From Strongylocentrotus purpuratus (taxonomy: Eukaryota; Echinodermata; Echinoidea; Camarodonta; Strongylocentrotidae), in the NCBI RefSeq assembly GCF_000002235.5, contig NW_022145611.1, forward strand, positions 7,094,242-7,158,241: 64,000 nt of DNA, read 5' to 3'. The translations under genes and the position numbers were made by a program. The first letter of the stretch is position 1; each line of letters begins with the position of its first letter. Under the pieces are notes generated by a model. That model was not told where the DNA came from and did not search any database. It saw only the letters and a program-made list of their open reading frames with translations. Positions 19,311 to 31,541 of the stretch are shown piece after piece.

Positions 19311-20480
19311 GTTCAGCCAATATCAGTGTGAAGCTAGATAACTCAGGATGGGCGTGTCTAGTTTGTGACAGACGGCTATTTATATGGAGATACAAGCAGA
19401 CTCAGGCAGCAAGGGTAAATTATTCATGTCTTTCATAATTAGCTTTGTATTATTTTGCACTTTACACTAACTAGTTTACCAGTTCATCTCCCAGATAAGG
19501 AAATCAAAGTAGACCTTAAATTCACAACTTCCTTTGAAGTTTGCATAGAGATTAGTTTGTTTTTTTCCATTGGCAAATATGAACAAATGTGAATAATATC
19601 CGTTCATAACAGATGTTTTTCTTCCATTATTTTAATAATAATAGATATCCTTCATAACTTTTTTTCCACAATTTTTTGATAAGATGATTACTGAACATTT
19701 ATTATTTACCTTTTATGTCATGAAAAGAGAAACAAAAATTTACAGAGTTGACAAATAATTGTATTGAATATGACACCTATGTTTCTCTTTTCAATATGTC
19801 CATAATAGATTGGGCTGTGTTACCAACTGGCGCTTCCAGCCACTGAGCTATGTCACCGAGCAGATCTGATATGCCTGATCCCGACTGGTGGAGGCAACAG
19901 CGGGGCCGACAGCCAGATGGTCTCTGTCCTGGCTGTGTCTCCAGAGGGCGTAGTTCGCTACTGGCCCACAGCCCACAGGGAGATTGCCTACTCGGAACGA
20001 AGTCTAGAGCTGGGCGGTCAGGAGTGCTTTACCCTGACGGCATTTGGGGTAAGTTGATTTGGACTGTAAAAAGAGTTTAGCACTGAAAATCAATTTGTAT
20101 TTAAAAGAAATGTATGTAATATTGAATATGTGTTTGGACACTTGCAGAAGTAGTCATGTGTCTATATGATAAATTTTTTAATGTGGTATTTCGATTAAGG
20201 ATAATTTTTAAAAAGAGGTAATTAGCAGTATTGAATTTTCTATTTCTTTATAAATGTTCATGGATTTTCCCTGTACATTTTCTCTTTCATAAACCAAAAT
20301 AATTGTATTAATTTTTTTTTCCTGTGCTTGTTCTTGTAAGTATTTAATACCCTTGATTAGTCCTTTAAAATGTTCATTAATTTTGTAGGATGAAGAAACA
20401 TTGTAAATTTGAAAACACAATTAAAGCATTCTGACCATAAGTAGATCAGTATGACAAAAGTTTGCCAAATGTGTGACTAT

Positions 20481-20514
<34 letters not shown>

Positions 20515-23500
20515 GCAATATCATCAACAATAACAAAAACAATGATGATGATAAAAATATGTCTTGTTTATCCAGGATAGCCTCATCACTATTAATACCG
20601 TTCTCCCTAAGGGCCCTGCAATCATATTATTACCCTGGCCTAATTATTCGTGTTCCTTTATTCTTCTTCAGAAACACCAGTGTATATTGGCAACGACTAC
20701 AAATCAGTTGATGATGATCTCTGTATCACCATCAACCATGCAGGTATGGTTGGAGCAATCGAGCAGTTTTAATTCCTTCTTGAAAATATTACTTAATCAT
20801 TAACACCTGAAATGCCCAGTTTATAAGTTATTATAATGGTAATAATGCAGATAATCAACTAGAATTTGATTTTTTTTCTTCAATTTTGATGTTCATTATT
20901 CCAAGTCCAATGTAATGAAGATGATTGATTTTTTGTTTACGTAACTGCTAAGAAAAGCAAGCATACGCTTCAGGCTTGTAGAAGATAAGCAACCAGGGAA
21001 CTTACAGCTTTAAGTTCTATCCAAGGGACTTGGTAATAGGGGTTAATTTCTTACCCATAGGGACGTGTGCTTCGACTGGGTTTTGAACCCTGGACATCGT
21101 AGTTACAAGACCACTGCTCCACCACTTGGCCATCACTGCTAAATACTCAACATCATCTATTGAACTAGATTGAAGAACAATATCTTAATAGATGAATGTT
21201 GAAATGTGATTTTTTTTTTTTTTTAAATTTCAATTATTGTTTCTTTGTCTCTTTAGTTTGGATACATAAAACCCTCCAGAAGAAAATTGAAAATCACAAT
21301 AAATGTACCTTACTCTTTTTTAAGTTCGGAGAGAAAAAAAGGTGTTAATCTACTCTGTGTATTACTGTAGTACAACATTCTTGTGTACACCTTTGCCCAT
21401 ACAGGTGGAATATTTTTTCTTCACCTCTTTTCATGACATGATTGTGGCAACATGGTTTACTCTTGATAGATAAAGTTTACCGTATATCTTCCCATTACTT
21501 CATCGATCAATCTCTTTGACTCTGTAGATTGATCAATAAGGTTTCAAGAAGATAAAAACTTCATCTATCTAGAATAAACCGTATTGTCACAATCAATTCA
21601 GGAAAAGAAGTAAACTGTTGAAGGAAAATGATTCCAAATTAATGGCAACAGTGTAGATTTACCAGCCGCAGCATGGAAAGGGTTAAATCGTTCATAACCT
21701 GTAAAGTGGCTCCTTGTCCAGCAATGTACAATACATGTGCTATCTTAGACTTGTACTTAAAATTGTAGGCAATTTTTATAGCCCAATAATATTCTTAATT
21801 CTTTCAGTCCCAAGTGGAAGTCCACACACTAAAGTCCAGTCAGGGGATGATAGCGAGAGTGTCTTCATTTCTCTTTGGAGCCCAGAAAGATGAAACATCC
21901 GTGAGTATCTTGGTACTTTGATTTATTCATGAAAAGGAGGCCTACAAAATAAATCAGGAATACTCTTTGATACAGATTGAACAATCAGTAGACCCTGTTT
22001 GTTCTGGAGCATTCATTGTTAGAGCTACCATACTAAGGTAGATATAAAACCAAGAAAATTATATGAAATTGAATAGGAGTGTCGTGGTCGAGTGGTTTAA
22101 GGCGCTTGACTGTAGATGCGAAGGTCAAGGGTTCGAATCCCGACATGGCGCTAATTTCCTTTGGCAAGATATTTACCTGCCCTTGCTACTCTTCACCCAG
22201 GTGTTAAATGGGTACCCGGTAGGATGCGACCGCCATTGTTGGTCAAACAGTTTTTGAGCGTCAAGTAACGCCTGGCTGGAATGCTCCCCAGGGAGTGGAG
22301 AGTGTTGAATCCAATGACCGGGGTAATAGTATATCTGTCAAGAGCTTAGAGACATCATAGATGTATGAAGCGCTATATAAAAGCGGAATTATTATTATAA
22401 ACACACTGCTCTTCTAAAGTGAGCACCATCTCATTTTATTCATGTCTGCATGCCTGTCTGTCTGTCTGTATGTATGTATTACATTAACAGAAAAAGTATA
22501 ATTTTGCTATAAAAGCATGTACAATTCAGCCTCAAAGCTTGCACCCATGTCTAAGGAACGACAATGGAATAAACCAGGGGGGTGTTTCACAAAGCCTTTT
22601 TTCATTGACAAATGACAAAAATCAGTGACAAATCTGCTGATAACCAATCAGAAGCAAGGATTTCACTAGCTTATAAGAAATATTGTCATTTGTCACTGAT
22701 GACAAGTTTTGTGAAATACCCCCCAGTTGTGAATTGAACTGAAGTGCATGGAATGATCTCCTTACAGGGTCTAAGACGGGTTCTTGCCGGTTCCGCTGAG
22801 TCTGCAGGATACCCTCTCTACATCCTCCAAGACTCCATCCTTCAGAAGTGGTTCATATCGGGACCTGGACAGGAACAGGTAAGGAATACTAGATATCTCA
22901 CAATATTCATAAGTAATCCCATCTGTAGCCCATGAGAACAACGATCAACTAAACCGAGCCTCCATGAAAATAACAGCCACCACACCAATATTGTCTCCAA
23001 AACCTGATGACAGTTATTCCACCCTTAATATTAAATATTTGCCGTCACCTGTGCCTGGGAGGCAAAAGCCAACTGAATCACTGTAACCCTCGGGTCTCTC
23101 CTCCCAGAATAACTGATTGGGGGACCACTACACCAGGGTTTCCCCCTACTCTTATACAAAAAGTGCAGTGGGTTCTTAACGTGCAAAGGTGGTGACTCTC
23201 CTCTACATGGGGCCGCCATTTAACGTCCTATCCGAGGGACGGAGTGTTTCCACTTAGCATAGCCTGCGTCAAGATTGATTTTTGCCACTTCTACTTGTAG
23301 CACAGATATACCTCATGTAAGTTCTGGAATGGAGTGTAATAATTACAATACTGATGTGGATTAATGATGCTCACATAAACAAGTTGGAGTAAAATTCATC
23401 TACTACTGACTATATTAATATTGGAAAAACACTGATCACTTCTTTCTTGTTTATATTTTATGCTATAACCAACAGGTTGTCTATGAGAAGCAGTTGGATG

Positions 23501-26500
23501 GCCTTTTCAAGCAACAATTCCAAAGAGAAATGGTGAGAAATAAGTGACATTATCTTATTTCTATTCTTTGTTTACTCCGTGTTCAAAATTAGCTTTGATC
23601 AGCTTCTTATCGTTTACATATACATTTATTTCCATGCAATTTGTATCATTAGCTGAGATTACCTTATTTATGGAAAATAATTAATTTTTAAACGACAAAA
23701 GAAAAGCATTTTATTAATATGTTGCCACATGATTGTTGGAGTTTACGGTATTTGTTTTTTTAAGTAATGGAAGTATGTGATGATATTTGAATATTATTTA
23801 TTGTTCAAACAAAGAAACTTCTTCATATGCTGTTTTGTGCATAACATATTAGGTGTTTTGGGTGGAAATTTAATAATTCAGTGTGAGCTGTAGCAAATGT
23901 CAATTTGATTTAATTTTGTCTTAATCCCAGGGTGCATCTTCCATGGAAAACATCAAAGTGTGGCTACTTGATATTCAGCTTATCTCCAAGTGAGTAACAA
24001 TGACCGGGGTAATAATATACTTATCTGTAAAGCGCTTTGAGAGGGCCTCCGGTCCTGAAAAGCGCTATATAAGAACGAGCTATTATTATTATTATTATTT
24101 GATTCCAATTTTTGAACTATCATTTTGACTTGAATAACTGATGTGATAGCATTTTAAGCCGATTACTGTGCCTGTAAAAAATATTTAGATGACAGGCCTA
24201 TTTAGATAGAACATGTGTGCTATTGGAATAAGATTGTACTAGTCTCTCATTCCTAAGAGTATACAATTTGTGTATGCATTTCATCCATACAGTGCAGATC
24301 TTCATGTCAACGTACATGTAGGTAAATTCTACAATCTATTATGCAGCAAATATCACTCAAGGAAATAATAATGATAATGATACATGGTACTTATAAAGCA
24401 CTTTTAACAATTTTTTCATAGCATTGTGAAAAATAACTATTAGCAGTCACCTCAGAATCTACCGGTATGTAAATTTTCAGCTGTTTGTTTTCTTACAGTA
24501 TCGCAGTCATTCTGGCAGGAGCAGTAAACACATCATCACCGAACCAGAGGATTAAAATCGCCATTGGTAAGACTTCAAAGTTGATTTGTGTATCTCCTAA
24601 TAGTTTGTGAATATGAATGTGCAGTCATGTTTTTCAAATGCTTTTGAGAAGAAAAAAAATTCTTGTAGCTGGAGAAGCATGATTAAAAATATTTTATAAT
24701 AATGATTATACATGTAAAAGTAATATTTGTATATCACTTCTAATTTTCTTATGTTGTAATCAATAATAATTGATAATAATAATAGTATTCTGCGTTTATA
24801 TAGCGCTTATTAAATCCCTTATCGTAAGATTGTTGCATTAGGTGTGTACACAACAAGAAAAAGAATAGTTTTACTGTAAAAGACGTTTCCTGCCGACTAG
24901 ATCAAAATAGTTCATTTTTATTGATGACGTCACGCATAGTACCTTTTTTTCCCTAGGGAAAAAAGGTACTATGCGTGATGTCACAATAAAAAAATGCATA
25001 TTCTTGAACTATGCGTTTTCCCGGCGAGCGCGTACATGATTTCAAAGTGCCTCTGCGCGGTCAACCCCTGCGGTGTCACGGCGCTCAAGCCATATGCAAT
25101 TTACGCTGTGCGATAACTGCACTACACTAGCGCCAGCTAAACATTTTTACATCCTTCAATGTTTCATTTGAGCCGTGAAATTTTCTTTATTTCTTTTCGA
25201 TCTGAATGTAGATGTGAATGTGAGTATAAGGTTCATGTTATTACAGAAGTGTACAAGGAATAATACAGATGGAAGGGATATAAAACAAATATAAAATGAC
25301 TCATTCTCGGAACAAGCTAAAACTATTCGCACTCAGGAACATCATTAGTACTTTTCTCCCGAGGGCCGATGGCCCTCGGGAGAATAGTACTAGTTGATGT
25401 TCCTTCGATGCGAATAGTTTCAGCTAGATCCTCGAGTGTCATTGTATATTTGTATAATATATTGGTGATGTCTCTAGTCACTCTAACAATTTAATATTAC
25501 CCTGGCCATTGGATTCAGGCTTGCTTAAACACAATTGTCCACTCCCTGGGGAGCATCCCAGCCAGGCGCCATTTTACAGATGCTCACAATGCTGGGCACA
25601 CTACGGTGACATTCACATCGTACCGGGTATCGATTTAACAACTTGGAGGGGGTGACAAGTGTGGATTACCGTAATGTCTCGCCAAAGGGCGTTTGTGCCT
25701 GACTTGGATTTGAACCCTCAACTCTTGGATTGAGAGTCAAGTGAATGAACCACTACACCATGAAACATCCACGTTAATTAATAATATTAGGTTGATTCTG
25801 TGAATGTCTCCTGTACGACATGTATTCTTTTTCATTTGTGCAATATCAGCATTCTAAAAATCAGTTGATATAACCATTTGTAATGGTTTTTAAACACGTG
25901 GAATGAAACCATGGATATGATTTGATTTGGTGTAACATTTACTCTTTAGTTATCTCTAGTTTAGTTGACAATGAATTAATAATCATTAATACCAACTAAC
26001 TGTGAATTTACTTGTGTACTTTAACACAGCAACACTGAAGGTTCAAGTCGACACGGACACACCAACGAAACTTGAAAGCTTTGTTGTCGCATCCACCCCT
26101 CCACAGGTTGGTATTAATCTTTTCTATATTCTGATAAATCTAAAATTGATACGGCATTTTTTTTTTACCGTAGGGATTTAGTGTTTTGGATGTGGGAATG
26201 TACTTATTTCATAATAGTTTTGTTTACTCAGGGAAGCCTCATCAGCATCGGTGTTGTTCCTCCTTAGGGCCATGCATTTATCATTACCCCCAACAATTGC
26301 CAGGTGCCTATTTACACCTGGGTGGAGAGTGGCGAAAATGGATTATTGTCTAAACTTGGATTTGAACCCTCAAATTTCGGAATGAGTGTCAAGTGAATTA
26401 CCACTAAACCATGACACCTCTGCTTTGAGTCACTGCGAGACCAAGGCTCTTGCACAAATTGAAAGTCTTGAGGTTTTATGATCAGCAAGGCCCTGGTAAA

Positions 26501-29500
26501 ACTGGGCAGTTTATGAAGTGGGCAATCGTTTCTTGAGTCCCTGCATTTTTTTTCCCTTCACATTGTAGGATGTTCTGCAATAATATTCATACACACTTAA
26601 GCTGTGCAGGGCTAGATGGTTTAGTATTCACTGTGCACAATTCCTGAAGTTCTTGATATTTTGCATGGTAAATACATGATCAGCAGGCCCTGAGCATCTG
26701 ATGTGTGCAAGAACATTACTGCGGAATGTCCTTAAGGCCCTGCAACATATTGCATAGAGTATTTTTCTTTGAATTATGTAGAAAAGGGTAATACAGACTC
26801 TTAAGAGTCACTAAAAAATAAATACATGCATAGAGTTATTGTCTTGATAAATTTATGTATCACATTTAAAAAGACAATGAATTCATTTCTTCTTGAAAAT
26901 TAGCTGTTTAAAATACATTTAGGAAATTAAGCGCATCTTCTTCGCTCCTTGCAGGATTCTGATGATGAGGGTGCCCTAGATAAGCATCTCCTGCTTGCCA
27001 ATCCTGGAGGCCCACACTGCTACATCTACTCACAACACTCTATCGTATGCTGCTCAGGTGAGAACCATCAGCAGGGTCGGGGTCTTCTCCTGCGTGGGGG
27101 CTACAGCCCACGGGACCGACAGCCTACAAGCGCCTTCTGACAACTGTTCAGGGGGTTCACCAGACTGACATTTTGGCCCGAATTCACAAAGGAGGTTTAA
27201 AATATAACTCATGGTTTAAACCCTCATTTACATATTCCATATTCTAAAATTATCACAAAATAAGCGCGAAACAGTCAGATGTCCAATATTAAACGCTGGC
27301 AAGGCAAGGTAAGGTCTGCGCTAATTTTTAAATCATGGTTTAGGTAAATGAGGGTTAAGCTAAACCTCCTTTGTGAGTTTGGGCCTTTTGATCTTGTGGA
27401 CTGTTGGTCTACATGGAGGCTGTTCACACCGCAATGAGATTTTTTCTAGCGCGTGCTAGACCGCGCTATCTCTCGTGGACCACCCCCAAGAGGTGCTCCA
27501 GTGGCACGCCGTTTTGGCTCGATGTGGCTCGCTGTTGGGCGGACCGAAACGACGTTGTACCTTCCAAACCGCAGAGATAGCGCGGTCTAGCGCGCGCTAT
27601 CTCTGCTGGTGTGAACAGCCTCTTAGATGTCCAGGGTGAAGGGTGTCTTTGCACTATTCCGAGCAATAGCGTGACACAGGTTCTGGCACTCCAGTTTACT
27701 ACTTGGAGATTTTGTGTTTTAAGGGCTCAGGTAGCAGGAGGAAGGTTGGAAGGTGTATCATTATTTGCAGAACCCCCTACACCCCCCATACACACACACA
27801 CACACACACACACAACACACCAAATTCACATTCAGTTTTACCAGCAAGGTTGTACACCCAATTCTGCAACCAACCCCTGAGTTGAGTTTATAAAACTTGT
27901 CATTGATAACAAATTGCAAGGATTTACATACAGCTATAGAAAATATGGGCACTTGATAACAAAATAGGAATTATTTTTTCAAAAAATGCTTAACTACTCC
28001 GGACCTAACCATTTTGTCCAAAAAGTGGGGTTTTTCAAATATTTACAAGATTTGTCCCTATGCCCCTACAGAAGTGCAACGGGGGTCATACTCCATCTCA
28101 TAACATATAGGGACATTAATTGTGAAGAAACTATGCTATTGAATTATTTTCACTTTTTATCTCAAGAAATGCTTAACCACTCCGGACCTTACCATTTTGT
28201 CCAAAAAGTGGGGTTTTTGAATTATTTACAAAATTTGTCCCTATGCCCCTACAGAAGCACAACAGGGGTCATACTCCATCTCATGACATATAGGGATATT
28301 AATTGTGAGGAAACTATGATATTGAATCATTTTCACTTTTTATCTCAAAAAATTCTTAACCACTCCGGACCTTACCATTTTGTCCAAAAAGTGGGGTTTT
28401 TCAAATATTTACAAAATTTGTCCCTATGCCCCTACAGAAGCACAACGGGGGTCATACTCCATCTCATAACATATAGGGACATTAATTGTGAGAAAACTAT
28501 GCTATTGAATTATTTTCACTTTTTATCTCAAAAAATGCTTAACCACTCCGGACCTAACCATTTTGTCCAAAAAGTGGGGTTTTTCAAATATTTACAAAAT
28601 TTGTCCCTATGCCCCTACAGAAGCACAACGGGGGTCATACTCCATCTCATAACATATAGGGACATTAATTGTGAGAAAACTATGCTATTGAATTATTTTC
28701 ACTTTTTATCTCAAAAAATGCTTAACCACTCCGGACCTAACCATTTTGTCCAAAAAGTGGGGTTTTTCAAATATTTACAAGATTTGTCCCTATGCCCCTA
28801 CAGAAGCACAACGAGGGTCATACTCCATCTCATGACATATAGGGACATTAATTGTGAGGAAACTATGCTATTGAATTATTTTCACTTTTTATCTCAAAAA
28901 ATGCTTAACCACTCCGGACCTTACCATTTTGTCCAAAAAGTGGGGTTTTTCAAATATTTACAAGATTTGTCCCTATGCTCAAAATTTATAGCACTTTTGA
29001 ACTTATGTATTTATTTTAGTATTGTATTTCAAATATTTCATTCTAGGATTGTTTGACCAGATGCCATCTTTCCAGGAGGTGGGGTTCTCCAAGGCAGGCG
29101 ACTCTATCAGGGGTGCAGGTAGGCTAACACTCTCTTCAGTTAACTTCGGAATGCTTGTTTTCAGAACTAAAGCAGGCCTGATATTAATCCAATTTAATTT
29201 GGTTTCACTATTGATTTTTTTTCCTGATTTTTTCTGACTTTATCCCTATTTTGCCTGATTTTCCCCTTATTTTCTCAATTTTTTCCAATTTTTCCCGATT
29301 TTTTCCCAATTTTGTTACTCAAAAGGGGGGAATGTTGCTAGATGCCTCCCTCCCCCCCCCCCCCCCGAATCCTCTCTTCTTCTTTTTTTTACTCAAGGGG
29401 GGCAGGGTTTTTTTTTTAGTGCTCACTATCACCCCTGCTAAAGTTAATCAGCAACAAAATGGCCTATATGATTTGCTTTTGTTTATATAGAGTCTTGTGA

Positions 29501-30399
29501 GGAGAATTAACATTGTAGATAACATTAGGTTATCTAGTTACACTGTTTACAATGTGAACCAGTCCTGTTGTTTGTTGATGTTGGTAAACAAGAATTTGTA
29601 TGATAATCCCTTCAAATTTTTCAGATTTTCCAGCAAATTCGTCACTTTTAGCTAAATTTACAAATGTTAGAAGAGCAGTAAATCAAACAGATTTTACCAA
29701 TTGGATACTTGCCGCCAAGCTCATAAGGTTTTTCTTTTGAACCATTGCACGAGGATAACTTCAACGGGAAGATTTTGTATGCAGAGAATACCAGTTTGCA
29801 TCTATGGCACTCCCGATATTCATTTCTTTTTATTTGTCAATCAGGTTGCTTTGATGGCCAAGCTATTTTCTTCTCCAGCAATCACGGGGTTATCACTGTC
29901 AATACATCGCAATCAGAAATGCCAAGGTAAGGTGATATCAGGTAGTTACGGACTTGTGAATTTAATTACTCATTGTTCCTAAGTATCATTTGAGGTGTCC
30001 ACACTTGTACAAGCATTGCTTTTTAGTGGACCCCTCCGTTTCCAATATGTACTCCTAAATTGTTGTAAATGTTTATAATTGATTTGTAATGTTTTTGTTG
30101 GAAACATAAATAATTTGAAGTTGATATTGAAATTAAAATTAGGTAGTGTCTTAGCACAGACCCCTACATGTATCTGTCATAATAAAGGGTATAGATAGAC
30201 TTAGGCATCGTAATGTATTCAACAATGGGTGTTGAAACAATAATCATATTTCATTTATACTGTGTTTTAGGCCACCTAGATAGAAGATAGATGAGTAGAT
30301 AAATGGAAGGAAAGGTGGAGAGGTTTTGGATAAAATGATACCTACACAGTGGCATGCAGATTGGCAGATTATGTGATAGATAGATAGACAGACAAACAA

Positions 30400-30474
<75 letters not shown>

Positions 30475-30487
30475 AACAGACAGACAA

Positions 30488-30527
<40 letters not shown>

Positions 30528-31541
30528 AGAGAGAGAGATACGTGAAGATTGATGGATGGTTATTAGGTAGAAAAGTGAATGAATGTCTAAAAATGAATGG
30601 TTGATTGACTGGTAAGAGATATCAGATTCAAAGCTAAATCAGTATTTAAATAAATAGTTGAATGTACAGCTAAATAGGCCTAAATATATAGGCCTATATA
30701 GGCCCTATATAATATGATGAAAGAAAGACGTTCATATTTCAATTTGTTCTATTTTTATGCATTGATACTAACAAAAAGCCCACTTTAATGTTTGCTTACA
30801 AATAATGATAATGACTTTGTGATAAGATTTGTATAACAATTTACTTGAATGGATTGGAAATTCGGTTACAGGAGCGCCTCTGTGCGATGTGTCTCAATTT
30901 AGTGTTTCTGTGTTTCTGAGTGGTCTAGGCACCGTGCGTTACAAAATAAAAAGATCAATGCGCACGCACGCCGAGTAGCCGAGAAGCCCGTTTCAAATCG
31001 GGGGCAAAGCTAGTTTTCATGCATCGAAACCGGGCTGACCAGATTAAACTAAAAAGCAGAAACACGAAGTTGAAAACCATCCAGAGACTCTGAATAAATT
31101 GCGTTACTTATTAATTAATTATTTCATTACAAATCTTTATTCTCAGTTTTCTTATGAAGACTATAACTGATTTTCTTATAAAATTGAAGATATTTATGGC
31201 GTATATATTCATTACTGAATGAACGCCATTAAACATTTACCAACAACAACAACAACAGCTAAATAGTGGGATAAAAAGATGTTGAATAGGGTCATACAAA
31301 TTCTGTTAAATAGGGTTGGGATAATTACCTTTGCTTAGACAGCTTACATTTTATCGGAGTACAATTATGTGGACAATTCGGAAAGGCTTCCAAATGCAAG
31401 TTTAATGTAACTGCCAAATAAATGTGACAGGGTTCACTAAACCTGTACAAATTGGCTGTCAATTTTATAGTCACTTTATCATTATTTTTGTTTAGTTTCA
31501 TTATGGATGACAGCAGAACAGGGCAAACTTCAAGACTAGAG
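19311..31541 (+). CDS. NUP133: NUP133 exons for the N-terminal beta-propeller
   Basis: Exons: 19311-19414, 19809-20048, 20672-20743, 21808-21900, 22768-22878, 23476-23532, 23931-23989, 24499-24566, 26030-26106, 26955-27057, 29047-29118, 29845-29926, 31496-31541. Together they encode about 395 residues of the seven-bladed propeller. The exon at 21808 (reading HTLKSSQGMIARVSSFLFG) occupies the place of the human ALPS motif, the amphipathic helix that senses curved membranes. It keeps the Ser/Gly-rich face and bulky hydrophobics. The 46-bp exon at 31496 (FIMDDSRTGQTSRLE) fits by phase and by position at the propeller end, but its sequence match is weak. Confidence 0.9.

Noticed and set aside
18862-19438. 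First NUP133 exon reading KGCSFVYLRN on plus
   Set aside because: The same words occur inverted on the other arm of the palindromic element, and the following Asp/Asn run is a GAT/AAT simple repeat ending at the true acceptor at 19310.
22085-22150. Functional tRNA gene
   Set aside because: A and B boxes are good but no acceptor stem closes, and the sequence continues into a SINE body with an ATT tail.
27058-27140. Extension of the NUP133 exon past 27057 (reading ENHQQGRGLLLRGG)
   Set aside because: The GTGAGAACC donor at 27058 joins in phase to the exon at 29047, giving the expected propeller sequence.
27986-29056. 356-residue protein
   Set aside because: 183-bp satellite in an intron. Replacement changes are common between units, and the frame ends by running into the next NUP133 exon in another frame.
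30251-30499. Open frame rich in Cys, Leu and Ser on minus
   Set aside because: CAGA microsatellite read in frame.
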